A stretch of 64,000 nt of DNA from Algoriphagus vanfongensis DSM 17529 (GCF_000429465.1 NZ_AUBX01000010.1:434001-498000); one strand, 5' to 3'. Counted from the stretch's first letter, positions 17,220 through 26,520 are shown. Numbers and translations: made by a program. Notes: generated by a model from the letters alone, not told the origin.

Positions 17220-18676
17220 GCGGATAGTTCTTCGTCCTCTTCGTAAAAATTAATTCCGATTTTGAGATAACCATAAAGGATCGTCATAAAGGGGCTAATG
17301 ATATTGAAAAAGCAGAAAGGAGCATACACCAAGGTAGCAACTCCTAATACGGAAGCTTGAGTCGCTCCACATGTATTCCAAGGCACCAAAACTGAAGTGA
17401 CCGTCGCCGAATCTTCCAAAGTCCGACTGAGATTCTCCGGTTTCAAACCTCGCTTTTTATAGATATCTGCGTACATCCTACCCGGAACCAAAATAGCCAA
17501 GTACTGATCGGATGTGGTAATATTGAAAAACACACAAGTAGCAGCTGTAGAAGCTATAAGCGAACCTACTTTGTGTACTTTTCGGATGACAGCTTCTGCC
17601 AAAACCCGAAGCATACCACTTACTTCCATGATACCCCCAAAGATCATCGCACAGATAATCAACCAAATCGTATTGAGCATCCCTCCCATTCCTCTCGTGA
17701 CTAAGAGTTCATTGACCACATCATTGCTGGTAGTCACTGAGATCTCTCCATACAAAGACATCATCACAGCTTTGAAGCTTTGGTAAGCATAGGAACCTCC
17801 TTCATCTGCAATCAATACAATGATCTCCGGCTGAAAAATCACAGCAAAAACGCCTCCTAACAAAGCTCCTACCAACAATGCAGGAATAGCCGGGACCTTT
17901 CTGACTATCAAAATCAAGACAACAGCCGGCACAATAAACAGCCATGCGGAAATATTAAAATTCTCAACAATCACAGCGGAAATAGCTTTCACATCATCCA
18001 CTGATCCATTGGTTTCATAATTGAACCCAATGACTATAAATAAAATCAAAGTGATGATTATTGAAGGCACGGTCGTCTTTGCCATGTGTCGAATATGCGT
18101 AAACAAATCAGTACCAGCCATAGCGGGTGCCAAGTTAGTCGTGTCTGACAAAGGTGACATCTTATCCCCAAAATAAGCTCCAGAGATAATGGCTCCAGCG
18201 ATGATCCCTTCTTCAAATCCCAATGCTTTGCCTATTCCCAGCAGTGCTACACCAACTGTGGCGACTGTAGTCCATGAACTACCAGTGGATACTGATACTA
18301 CTGCACTGACAAAACACGCAGCAAATAAGAAAATCGTAGGGCTTAGTACCTGAAGTCCATAATAAATCATAGCTGGTACAATCCCACTGAGCAACCAAGT
18401 CCCTGCAAGAGCTCCTATTAAGAAAAGAATCAAAATACTGGACATCGCGGAGCTGATACTTTGAATCATCCCATCTTGCAGCGTATCCCAACTAAAACCC
18501 AACCTGTATTTGGCGACCAGAGCTGCTACTGCTGCCGATAGTACCAATACGATCTGATTGGAACCAGACAATCCATCCGTCCCAAATACCCTGATATTCA
18601 ACACTAAAAGGACAATCAAAAAAATCAAGGGAATCAGTGCATCCAGCACTTTGGGATCTCGTATTTTATCTTGCAT
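17216..18676 (-). CDS. nhaC: Na+/H+ antiporter, NhaC family
   Basis: 486 residues with about eleven hydrophobic segments. Family features include the SSWTTVATVGVALLGIG segment, GAYFGDKMSPLSDTTNLAP (about 168-186) and the late ATVTSVLVPWNTCGATQ segment. Exchanges Na+ for H+ across the inner membrane, serving pH and sodium homeostasis; some family members exchange organic acids (malate/lactate) instead. The gene is followed by the exonuclease (4-bp overlap) and preceded by the FAD oxidoreductase (45-bp gap). Confidence 0.92.
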   Translation of the reverse strand: MQDKIRDPKVLDALIPLIFLIVLLVLNIRVFGTDGLSGSNQIVLVLSAAVAALVAKYRLGFSWDTLQDGMIQSISSAMSSILILFLIGALAGTWLLSGIVPAMIYYGLQVLSPTIFLFAACFVSAVVSVSTGSSWTTVATVGVALLGIGKALGFEEGIIAGAIISGAYFGDKMSPLSDTTNLAPAMAGTDLFTHIRHMAKTTVPSIIITLILFIVIGFNYETNGSVDDVKAISAVIVENFNISAWLFIVPAVVLILIVRKVPAIPALLVGALLGGVFAVIFQPEIIVLIADEGGSYAYQSFKAVMMSLYGEISVTTSNDVVNELLVTRGMGGMLNTIWLIICAMIFGGIMEVSGMLRVLAEAVIRKVHKVGSLIASTAATCVFFNITTSDQYLAILVPGRMYADIYKKRGLKPENLSRTLEDSATVTSVLVPWNTCGATQASVLGVATLVYAPFCFFNIISPFMTILYGYLKIGINFYEEDEELSA

Positions 18677-18721
18677 GTATTATTTGTCGGTGATTTAAGC
18701 TTTGAATCTAACCAAAAATAT

Positions 18722-19852
18722 TCAATTCCCTTTGCTCAATAGCTCGCTGAGTTCTTTCCCTGCTTGCCATCCCAGTGCTACTCCCATCCCTCCCAATCGT
18801 ACTGCGGCGGCTGATCTAGCCCCAATTTTCTGGATGATGGGTGATTTGCTGGGACCAAAAGCCATGATACCTGTCCACTCTTTGTGCCATCGGATAGGCA
18901 TTCCCGGAAAGATCACTTCCTGAGCCAGCTCCTGTAAGTGTAGCTTGATTTTGGGATTCACTTCAAATTGAGAGTTCTTTTCACCCTGAAAATCCATATT
19001 TCTAGCTCCACCCAAAAGCAACCTCCCATCCACTTGACGAAAATACACATAGCCTTTATCCAAATGAAAGCAGCCCTTCCAAGGCACTTTAAAATCAAGA
19101 GGTTCGGAAATCATGACAAGCCCGCGACCCGGTTCAATTTGTTCATTTTCCCAAATTTTCGAAGTAAAAGCATTGGTGCACACCGCTATCATATCTCCCT
19201 GGAAGACTAGCTCTCGGTTCATTCCTAGCTCCTTTCCCACTACTCTTCCCTGATTTGGATCCAGATCCGGCACCTCTAGCCCTGTTATGATTTTGACTCC
19301 AAGCTTTCCTGCAAGTTCCCATAGGGAGGAGACATAGCTGCCCGGATCAAGCTCTCCTTCATACTTGTTTTTGATGACTGCTCTGACTGTCTCGCCAAAG
19401 CCTAACTTCCGGTATTTTGGCACTGCAGAATACACTGGCCCCGGAAATACATCCTTCAAAACTTTATTGATCGCTCCAATCTCGTCCATCGCTGCCAACT
19501 GCCCCTCTTCTATCAACTCAAATCCCCCATTGGACTTGTAGCTGAGCTTTTTGTCACCAAACTCCTTCCTGATTTTTTGTAATCCTTTGTATCGCCTGGC
19601 TACCAGGTCCACCACTTCGTCTTGGGTCATCGTCCAAAAGTCATCCAGAATCTCCGTCAAACTTCCAAAACAGGCAAATCCGGCGTTTTTGGTACTGGCT
19701 CCCGTGGGCAAAACGCCTCTCTCCAGCACTAGAACTTTTGCTTTGGGGTGCTTTCTCTGAAAATGAATGGCGGTGGATAACCCGACAAATCCAGCACCGA
19801 TCACTAGAAGATCGTAGTTAAAAAAATGCTTGTCTTCCCAATAACTAAACAT
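18722..19852 (-). CDS. FAD-dependent oxidoreductase, DAO/glycine-oxidase-like
   Basis: 376 residues. FAD-binding Rossmann start LLVIGAGFVGLSTAIHF with the acidic strand end LVLERG (about 15-46), the GASTKNAGFACFG flavin loop (51-63) and the C-terminal AVRLGGMGVALG motif that closes the FAD site. Family members oxidise amino acids, sarcosine or similar amines; nothing in the sequence fixes the substrate. Cytosolic. Its start faces the divergent Mpo1-like gene across 74 bp. Confidence 0.88.
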   Translation of the reverse strand: MFSYWEDKHFFNYDLLVIGAGFVGLSTAIHFQRKHPKAKVLVLERGVLPTGASTKNAGFACFGSLTEILDDFWTMTQDEVVDLVARRYKGLQKIRKEFGDKKLSYKSNGGFELIEEGQLAAMDEIGAINKVLKDVFPGPVYSAVPKYRKLGFGETVRAVIKNKYEGELDPGSYVSSLWELAGKLGVKIITGLEVPDLDPNQGRVVGKELGMNRELVFQGDMIAVCTNAFTSKIWENEQIEPGRGLVMISEPLDFKVPWKGCFHLDKGYVYFRQVDGRLLLGGARNMDFQGEKNSQFEVNPKIKLHLQELAQEVIFPGMPIRWHKEWTGIMAFGPSKSPIIQKIGARSAAAVRLGGMGVALGWQAGKELSELLSKGN

Positions 19853-19926
19853 GTGACAAATGGATCAATTTTCGGTGGAGAATTAGTAATTTAAATCCAA
19901 ATCTTCAGAAAAACACCCAAAATGCC

Positions 19927-20406
19927 ATGAGAAAAATTGACGAATTGCTCCACGAATATGGGTTGAGTCATCAGAACCCCACTAACAAACTGATTCATTG
20001 GTTTTGTGTACCCGCAATATTTTTTAGCATTGTGGGTTTGATTTTCAGCATTCCGTCGGACCAGCTTGCGGAGTTTCGTCCGGTACTCGGCAATTTTGCC
20101 AATTGGGCCACTGTGATCCTCTTTGTCGTATTGATCTACTATATCACACTATCTGTTCCGCTGGCTTTGGGCATGCTGCTGTTTTCTGCCTTCTGTTTGG
20201 CATTCGCAAATTTCCTTGACCTGGCATTTCCTGGAAAACTCTGGATGATCAGTCTGGGGATATTTATTTTGGCTTGGATCATCCAGTTTTATGGCCACAA
20301 AGTCGAAGGAAAAAAACCATCCTTCTTAAAGGATATTCAGTTTTTGATGATTGGACCGGCCTGGCTGATGCACTTTGTGTTCAAAAAAGTCGGACTGGCT
20401 TACTGA
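19927..20406 (+). CDS. Mpo1-like (DUF962) membrane protein
   Basis: 159 residues. Early histidine motif (HEYGLSHQNPTNKLIHW), four hydrophobic segments, and a late WIIQFYGHKVEGKKPS motif characterise DUF962. The yeast homologue Mpo1 is an Fe(II)-dependent dioxygenase that shortens 2-hydroxy fatty acids in sphingolipid breakdown. A lipid alpha-oxidation role here is plausible, since many Bacteroidetes contain sphingolipids, but that is inference. Its 3' end overlaps the convergent patatin gene by 7 bp. Confidence 0.85.
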   Translation: MRKIDELLHEYGLSHQNPTNKLIHWFCVPAIFFSIVGLIFSIPSDQLAEFRPVLGNFANWATVILFVVLIYYITLSVPLALGMLLFSAFCLAFANFLDLAFPGKLWMISLGIFILAWIIQFYGHKVEGKKPSFLKDIQFLMIGPAWLMHFVFKKVGLAY

Positions 20407-22661
20407 TTGTCCTGATCAAAAATCTCACGCAGACGTGCGAGTGAATTCTGGTTTTTGGAAGTGTGAATACTCAAAAGAATAGACTCTTTCTCCTGAGATG
20501 TCAGTCTCCAATTGAGCGAAGCACGCTTCATGGTCTCCTGACTTTCCGTCAATTCGCCCACCTGTACGAGCTCTGGAGCGTATTCAAACTCGACTTTCTC
20601 CAAATCAAATGGCATAGATTCGGCCATGTAGTTGAACAATACCTCATTCTGGATAGTCTGTACATTGTCCCAATTGGAATAGATATTTTTCAGGGGATTG
20701 AAGACCCGTTCAAAAATTCTAGGAGATGGTTTTTCAACTATTTCTGTGGACTTCTCAGAATCCCTAATCGTGACCAGCACCACACCTGATGTATGAGTTT
20801 CTATCCAATCTTGGAACACATAGGTAAACCTCAATGCATCCTGAATCCCAAAATTGTCCGACAGTCCTGTATCCATCACCTCCATCACTGGCTGGGAAGG
20901 CAACTCTATATTGGGAGTAATGAATGGAAAAGTGGCACTCATTCTCAATGCGGTCAAGAAACGTAGGTTTTCGGCCCCTTGTTTTTCAAAAAATCGCAAA
21001 AAATCAATGCTTTGTTTTTTCTCATTTGCTCCCATCCTCCCCATCAAGGAAGTGCCTAAATAAGACATCGAATGAGGGGATATCACGAGTTTGCGCCCGT
21101 CATTGGTGATCAGAGAAGTGACCGGCATCAGAGGAATCAGTCCTCGAGACTCTGGCTCACGATAGGCATGTAGCGGCTTGTCCAGAAGCCCTAGGGTGTT
21201 GCTGTTAAACTGATTTTCGAATGCAAAGCCCCTATCCTTTAGATATCTAAAGCCATTGTATTCAAACTTTTGATTCCTGATCAAGAGATCATTGACTAGC
21301 AAGGTGAAAATGATCGGGTTAAGATTATCCGCCGAAAGCTGATCCAGATAAACCGAGTCGGAAGGATTATAAGCTGAGTCTGACAGAGATCTCAGATATA
21401 CTTCCCGAAATAACGCCTCTCCCAGCACTCCTCCAGAAGCTCCAGTCATCAACTCCGTGTGACGACTGATGACTCCTCCATTGATCTCATGAAGATGCTG
21501 CAGAACATGAAATGTCCAAAGCGCAGATCGCTGTCCTCCTCCACTGGCAGCCACCATGACCAGCTTAGGTTTTTCAGATCCTACCTGAGCTTTCCACTGA
21601 TTTAAGATTCGGATGGTGTTTTCCCGGTCTTTTCGCACCGTATCTGGATGCAAGAGAAGATCGAGTCGGTCCAGGTGATAGGAAGCCGGAGTCACTGTAT
21701 AATCCAAGCCAAAAGCCTCATGAGGTCTATTCAGGAAGGAAAAGTTGGAAAAGTAATTGATAAGAACCAAAGCGGAAAAGACAAGCACAGTGGACCAATT
21801 TCTCAACCAAAAGCTTACTGCCCCCACCAGCATCACCAGAATAGCCAATAGCAGCGTAGAACTCATTGCCGCTGGCAACTGAAGAATTGGATTTTCCTTA
21901 AAAACCCCAAGAAACAAAATGAATAGGATCAGAAAAATCTGGATCAAAAAGAGATTGAGATGATTCTGATCAAAGACTTTGAGGAGCTTTTGTCTTTCGA
22001 AACGAGAAATGTCTGGCCGAACCTGTATCAGTCTAAAATTCATTCCTAAATAATACTGAACCTGCTCCTTTTTATCTTTCAACTCCTTATACCTACTCAG
22101 GACACTCGCCCTAGTGAGCTTGACCTTCTTAAGCCGTTCATTTACATTTCCGGCAAAAAGAATAAAAAAGTCTTTGTTGGTAAAAGCAAAATAACTGAAT
22201 ATCAAGGCATAGGTCAGGAGAGTTCCTACCAGAAAACCTCCAAAATATCCTGCCACCAAACTTTCGTCTGGAAGGTTATTTTGTAATTGAAAACCGATAA
22301 AACGAATGCAATAACACACATAAAAAACCGTCGGAATAATAGAGTTATTGATGCAAAAGTGAATGAATGGCTTACTCACTACAGCCAGAAATGGGAAGTT
22401 TCTCCCGTCCATGATATAGGTAGTCATGTGAAAAGCCATCGTGAAGACCGCCAAACCTATCCCCATCAGCAAATAACTCAACCATGAGACCTGATGAAGG
22501 TACTCAGGATCCAAAAACAGATACGGGATACCCAGAAGCACTCCAAACTTTTCAAAAATAATCAGGAGCAAAAGCACCCAGACTAGAATAAGAGTGAGGT
22601 TCTTCCTTAGATGAAGTAGTAATAATTGAATCGGGAAACTATACCAAAACTTGTTCCTCAT
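20400..22661 (-). CDS. Membrane-anchored patatin-like phospholipase
   Basis: About 753 residues. The first ~310 residues contain roughly six to eight hydrophobic segments with a basic linker in between (near LTRASVLSRYKELKDKKEQ). The C-terminal ~400 residues carry a patatin-type acyl hydrolase: glycine-rich oxyanion stretch ASGGGQRSA, nucleophile elbow TGASGG, and the DTGLSDN segment with the dyad aspartate. The frame opens with GTG at 22676; I prefer ATG at 22661 (MRNKFWYSF). The combination suggests phospholipid hydrolysis at the inner membrane. Divergent from the DUF4494 gene. Confidence 0.82.
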   Translation of the reverse strand: MRNKFWYSFPIQLLLLHLRKNLTLILVWVLLLLIIFEKFGVLLGIPYLFLDPEYLHQVSWLSYLLMGIGLAVFTMAFHMTTYIMDGRNFPFLAVVSKPFIHFCINNSIIPTVFYVCYCIRFIGFQLQNNLPDESLVAGYFGGFLVGTLLTYALIFSYFAFTNKDFFILFAGNVNERLKKVKLTRASVLSRYKELKDKKEQVQYYLGMNFRLIQVRPDISRFERQKLLKVFDQNHLNLFLIQIFLILFILFLGVFKENPILQLPAAMSSTLLLAILVMLVGAVSFWLRNWSTVLVFSALVLINYFSNFSFLNRPHEAFGLDYTVTPASYHLDRLDLLLHPDTVRKDRENTIRILNQWKAQVGSEKPKLVMVAASGGGQRSALWTFHVLQHLHEINGGVISRHTELMTGASGGVLGEALFREVYLRSLSDSAYNPSDSVYLDQLSADNLNPIIFTLLVNDLLIRNQKFEYNGFRYLKDRGFAFENQFNSNTLGLLDKPLHAYREPESRGLIPLMPVTSLITNDGRKLVISPHSMSYLGTSLMGRMGANEKKQSIDFLRFFEKQGAENLRFLTALRMSATFPFITPNIELPSQPVMEVMDTGLSDNFGIQDALRFTYVFQDWIETHTSGVVLVTIRDSEKSTEIVEKPSPRIFERVFNPLKNIYSNWDNVQTIQNEVLFNYMAESMPFDLEKVEFEYAPELVQVGELTESQETMKRASLNWRLTSQEKESILLSIHTSKNQNSLARLREIFDQDNQ

Positions 22662-22835
22662 AGCCAGCAAACTCACTAAAAGATACGTCTTTTATCCACA
22701 TTCAAAAAAGATAAATTGAAGAGTATTGAAATTCAGAAACTTACAAAATAAACAATTTTAACCCTGGAATTTAACAGAAAAGGATATGGTCCTTCGGGCG
22801 AATAATTTTACCTTCAAACCCCAAATGAAGATGAG

Positions 22836-23330
22836 ATGAGAACCTGGTTTTTATGCAAAGTGAAGTACGCCAAAGAGAACGAACAAGGCTTACTTAAAAA
22901 TATTTCTGAGCAGTACCTCGTAGATGCTGTATCCTTTACTGAAGCGGAGGCGATTCTATATGATAGACTTGGCTCGCAGATTAGAGGAGACTTTCAGGTC
23001 ACGGGGATCAGCAAAAGTAACATTGTTGATGTTTTCTTCTATGAAGATGAGGACATTTGGCACAAATGTAAGATTACCTATCTGGTGGCTGATGGAGAAA
23101 GTGGCAAAGAGAAAAAGGTCACCCAATACATGATCGTGACAGCAGAAGATGTGAAGCAAGCTTACGAAAGAATCCAAGAAAGTCTGAGCAATATGCTTGT
23201 GAGTTTTCGCGTCCCCGACATCAATGAAAGTCCCATCGTAGAGGTCTTTCCATATGAAAGAGATGAAGTGGCTGAGCAACTTCCTCCAGGAAATTTTAGA
23301 CCTGTCAGTGAAACTGAAGAGTCAGAATAA
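22836..23330 (+). CDS. DUF4494 family protein
   Basis: 164 residues, cytosolic, made of two similar halves: WFLCKVKYAKENEQG (3-17) and WHKCKITYLVADGESG (about 76-91) each start an alpha/beta unit ending in a helix and an I-VEVF or IVDVFFY strand. DUF4494 is common and conserved in Bacteroidetes and has no known function. Single gene, followed by a strong terminator. Confidence 0.85.
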   Translation: MRTWFLCKVKYAKENEQGLLKNISEQYLVDAVSFTEAEAILYDRLGSQIRGDFQVTGISKSNIVDVFFYEDEDIWHKCKITYLVADGESGKEKKVTQYMIVTAEDVKQAYERIQESLSNMLVSFRVPDINESPIVEVFPYERDEVAEQLPPGNFRPVSETEESE

Positions 23331-23331
23331 G

Positions 23332-23355
23332 AAAAGGCCGCATTTGCGGCCTTTT
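23332..23355. terminator. Hairpin terminator after DUF4494 gene, usable from both sides
   Basis: Perfect 10-bp stem AAAAGGCCGC / GCGGCCTTTT with a 4-nt loop, T-rich on the plus side, 1 bp after the plus-strand stop and 19 bp from the end of the convergent DUF6515 gene. Confidence 0.88.
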
Positions 23356-23374
23356 TCATTTTTAGTAGATAAAA

Positions 23375-24394
23375 TTAATCCTCTACTTCTTCTACCTGTA
23401 CTATCTCATAGACATCCTTGCCATCTTCTTGCACAGGCATATAATAAGTATCGCCGATCTTCACGTAAGTTTGATCACCGACTTTGACCTCTTCGCCTCC
23501 CTCAGGTAGAGCATCTACTACAGCACCTGCCGGTGGGGGTACTACGGTATAGCCTCCATCTGATTTTTCATAATAAGTACCGCCGTAGTAGTAGTTATTT
23601 ACCGTAGGACTCACTTCTACTTCTTTCGATTCCTTCGGAATTACTTTCACGGTCGCACCTTGAGGAGCCTCTACTACCACATAGCCATCATCAGACTCTA
23701 CATAGAAAACCCCTTCGTCATAGTGATAATCCTGATTTTCGACCGATACGACGATAGCCGTGACAGCTAATGTGGCTACGAAAAAACCCCATGGATGCCA
23801 GACAGGCCCCCAATAAAACGGGGTGTAGGGATGATAATAGTAGGGTCTAAACCACGAGAAGCCAAACCCGCCCCAAACATAGGGAGGGCGTGGATACGGG
23901 CGATAAGGTGGTCTATAAGGCCTGTAATTATTGACATGGTTATTTCTGACATTGATATTATTACGACTATTGTTCACATTGATGTTGACATCTCTGCTAT
24001 TGTCGATATTCACCCGGTTTCCCACATTATTTTTATTTCCTGTGCGATTTCCCTGGATATTATTGACCTTGTTTTGAGTCGACTTGTTGTTCGTCACCCG
24101 TTTGGATCCGCCATTGATCGTAGCCCTATTACTTGAGTTTTTAGCAGCAGGCACATTTCTGGTGGAAGTATTTCGAGAGTTATTTGGCCTACTTTGAGTA
24201 GTCGGTCTAGACTGAGCTGGACGTGACGTTGTTGTCCGCTGTGGCATTTGTCTAGTGTTTGTGGGCCTAGACATCGTACGTCCACCTCCTGCTCTACCAG
24301 CTCCAGCTCGCATTCGCTGAGCTTCTGCATAATCAGGTAATAGGAGCATTCCCAAAACAGAGAGTCCGAGAAGTATATGTTTGAAATTTTTCAT
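23375..24394 (-). CDS. DUF6515-like secreted protein with Asn/Arg-rich low-complexity region
   Basis: About 339 residues from the ATG at 24394 (the frame also opens with GTG at 24403). A signal peptide ending near DYAEAQ is followed by ~130 residues rich in R, G, T, S and N with many short repeats (RPTNTRQ, TTSRPAQSRPTTQSRPN, NNSRNNIN). A Pro/Tyr/Trp-rich stretch (YRPPYRPYPRPPY) and a hydrophobic segment follow, then two similar beta units: FYVESDDGYVVVEAPQGA and YYEKSDGGYTVVPPPAGA, with a third shorter YVKIGDTYYMPV. The C-terminal units match the pattern of DUF6515. Probably an envelope protein; function unknown. Lies 12 bp after the DUF2092 gene and likely shares its transcript. Confidence 0.78.
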   Translation of the reverse strand: MKNFKHILLGLSVLGMLLLPDYAEAQRMRAGAGRAGGGRTMSRPTNTRQMPQRTTTSRPAQSRPTTQSRPNNSRNTSTRNVPAAKNSSNRATINGGSKRVTNNKSTQNKVNNIQGNRTGNKNNVGNRVNIDNSRDVNINVNNSRNNINVRNNHVNNYRPYRPPYRPYPRPPYVWGGFGFSWFRPYYYHPYTPFYWGPVWHPWGFFVATLAVTAIVVSVENQDYHYDEGVFYVESDDGYVVVEAPQGATVKVIPKESKEVEVSPTVNNYYYGGTYYEKSDGGYTVVPPPAGAVVDALPEGGEEVKVGDQTYVKIGDTYYMPVQEDGKDVYEIVQVEEVED

Positions 24395-24406
24395 GATATG
24401 CACTGC

Positions 24407-25138
24407 TTAGTTTTTTTCAATCCAAGTGATCTGTTTAGCCGCCGGAGGTGGCAAAAATTCAAATGAAGGATCTGGATAGTCCTCATTCACTTTCCATTCA
24501 GTAAAGGAAGCCTCCACTTGATGAGCGTATGGGTCTCCTAGATAGGTAATCAAAATCTTGGATGGAAAAAAGTAAAACCCTTCTTCTATCCAAAACTGAA
24601 CAGTCATCCGCTCATTACTAGCTCCAATATGGAAAAGTGGCTTACCATCGATATGCACCTGACCGAGGTATTCAATTCGGTCCATAGACTCCACGAGTTG
24701 CTCAGTAAAATCCGGAAACAAAAAATCGGCAATCGTAAACTCAATATCAAAGCTCTGATACAGCCAATCCAGGGTTTCGATAAGATTATCCGGAGCGGCA
24801 GCGGCGGTGTAAATATTATTGAGCAAGGAGTAATAAATCACCTGATCGCCATTGTAAAAGTACAAGTCTGACTTACGCTCCCCCTTTGTATTCACATAAA
24901 ACTTATTGGGCCCCTTCAGCTTTATTTCGCTGGACTCGAATTCTTTAATGAAAAAATCATCTGAATATGCTACATCTTTCCATATCCTAGTCGTGAAGCC
25001 GAGGGAATTAATATCTCCCACCAAAGTACTCATCCTATCCAGGATCCTGACCGCAGTGCTGTCCACTATTTTTTCCTGAGAAAACCCCGGCAGGCATAGC
25101 AGAAAGAGACCTAAAAACAATCCGTATCTTTTTTTCAT
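24407..25138 (-). CDS. DUF2092-like secreted protein
   Basis: About 243 residues from the ATG at 25138 (a TTG two codons upstream is less likely). A clear signal peptide ends at GFSQ. The body (VRILDRMSTLVG..., KLKGPNKFYVNTKGE..., FYNGDQVIYYS...) resembles periplasmic DUF2092/LolA-like sheets that may bind lipids or hydrophobic molecules, which is known of related folds rather than seen here. First gene of a pair with the DUF6515-like protein. Confidence 0.78.
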   Translation of the reverse strand: MKKRYGLFLGLFLLCLPGFSQEKIVDSTAVRILDRMSTLVGDINSLGFTTRIWKDVAYSDDFFIKEFESSEIKLKGPNKFYVNTKGERKSDLYFYNGDQVIYYSLLNNIYTAAAAPDNLIETLDWLYQSFDIEFTIADFLFPDFTEQLVESMDRIEYLGQVHIDGKPLFHIGASNERMTVQFWIEEGFYFFPSKILITYLGDPYAHQVEASFTEWKVNEDYPDPSFEFLPPPAAKQITWIEKN

Positions 25139-25360
25139 AGTCAAAATATTTAAGCTTTAAGTTAAGCATTCCATTGGATATATTTTAAAATCAAAATAAA
25201 GTCTTTGTTTAATTAAAAAGAATTCTTCACTCTTATTAATTAGTGAAAACGACCACTACTCCCCTGTGCCCCCAAGTCAAAAATACTGGAATAAAACAAT
25301 CCGCAAGGCATCAGCTAAATAGTCTCATCAGATCGATACCAATCTTTTTATTTGCTTTTT

Positions 25361-25380
25361 AAATACAATTAATTGTATTT
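25361..25380. promoter_or_regulatory. Perfect 20-bp palindrome upstream of the PAS/H-box gene
   Basis: AAATACAATT followed by its exact reverse complement AATTGTATTT, with no spacer, ending 23 bp before the ATG at 25404. Size, symmetry and position suit an operator for a dimeric regulator; it is too AT-rich and lacks the flanks for a terminator. No regulator can be named. Confidence 0.45.
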
Positions 25381-25403
25381 TGTATTTATTACTGACTTTT
25401 CAA

Positions 25404-26489
25404 ATGAGTAACTTTAAGTTTCTGGAAGTCTTGGCTGAGATGGCCATTACCTCCGAATATTTTATGCAGGTGACATTAGACAGCAAAGGAGATGTGTTAA
25501 GCTCCGACTCTGGTCTGGGACCTGTCCCTTCTCTTTTTGAAAAAACTAAAAAACCCATCCACTTTTCAGATTGCTTTTTGTCTTCCGACTGGATCAAATA
25601 TGAAAGTCACAGACAGAAAGCTTGGAATCTCCACCATCAATCCTTTGCTGTGGAGCTCCAAAAAATAAATCATCCAAGTGGCCAACTTCTCCCAACCAAA
25701 TGGGAATTCTTTTTTGTAATAGATGAACCGGGAACATGCATTGGTCTAGGACATCCATTGAGCCCGGTTCAGCCATATCACATCCAGTTAGGTGATTTTA
25801 TCGAACATGAGGAATCCCCTACTCAGATTATAGACAGCTTGCTGGAAAATCGACTCTTGGGTTTCTGGGAATACAGCCCACAAGAAAAAGAAGCCAGCAC
25901 ATTGAGTTCGGGAATTGCTCAGGCCTTGGGTTATTCAGAAGCAGAAATAGCCACAGCTGAGAAAATCTCTTGGGAAAAGCACATCCATCCGGAGGACTAT
26001 TTCATTTTGGCCAAGGAGCTAGTACTTCATTTCAAAAACTCTGGAGCTATCCCCTTCAAAAAAGAATTCAGACTCTTGACAAAAGGACATCAAATCATTT
26101 GGGCTATGGCCTTTGGCAAACCGAATGAATGGGCCAAAGACGGAAGCGCTCAGAAAGTCCAGGGTATCATCATTGATATCACAGAAAAGAAAAAACAGGA
26201 ACTTTGGCTCAAGGAGCATCATCTTTTTTTGAGAGATTTGGCTTTTCACCAATCCCATACCATGAGAGCCCGTGTAGCCAATATTTTGGGACTTATCGAT
26301 ATTCTTTCTTTGGAGTCACATTCGCTCGAATCACAAAACATGCTGGATCTGATCAAAAAAGAAACTAACCAACTGGATCAAGCGCTGAAAAAGAGCATCA
26401 AAGAGTCAGTACAGCAGCACAAAATCTTTGAGGAAGATGCAAAACCACCTTCCCCAACAGACTCTAAAGATTCCGGATTTTCCACTTAG
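25404..26489 (+). CDS. PAS-domain protein ending in a histidine-kinase H-box but lacking an ATPase domain
   Basis: 361 residues from the ATG at 25404; the frame is open slightly further to a TTG at 25380, but that lies within the palindrome. A first, weakly defined PAS-like region (1-130) is followed by a clear PAS/PAC (about 147-264, with IHPEDY and IIIDITEKKK), then a DHp-like helix pair with HQSHTMRARVANILGLIDIL, whose His285 sits where sensor kinases are phosphorylated. The sequence stops about 75 residues later in a Pro/Ser/Asp-rich tail, with no HATPase. It is complete rather than truncated, as it has its own terminator and no kinase remnant downstream. It might accept phosphate from another kinase, act as a dimerising decoy, or be a degenerate kinase. 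Confidence 0.8.
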   Translation: MSNFKFLEVLAEMAITSEYFMQVTLDSKGDVLSSDSGLGPVPSLFEKTKKPIHFSDCFLSSDWIKYESHRQKAWNLHHQSFAVELQKINHPSGQLLPTKWEFFFVIDEPGTCIGLGHPLSPVQPYHIQLGDFIEHEESPTQIIDSLLENRLLGFWEYSPQEKEASTLSSGIAQALGYSEAEIATAEKISWEKHIHPEDYFILAKELVLHFKNSGAIPFKKEFRLLTKGHQIIWAMAFGKPNEWAKDGSAQKVQGIIIDITEKKKQELWLKEHHLFLRDLAFHQSHTMRARVANILGLIDILSLESHSLESQNMLDLIKKETNQLDQALKKSIKESVQQHKIFEEDAKPPSPTDSKDSGFST

Positions 26490-26498
26490 CTTTGAGAT

Positions 26499-26520
26499 AG
26501 CCCCAAATCACCTTGGGGCT
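26499..26520. terminator. Hairpin between convergent PAS gene and SDR gene
   Basis: AGCCCCAA / TTGGGGCT, 8-bp stem with a 6-nt loop, in the 30-bp gap between convergent genes. No strong T-run follows, so it may be a weak terminator. Confidence 0.5.
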
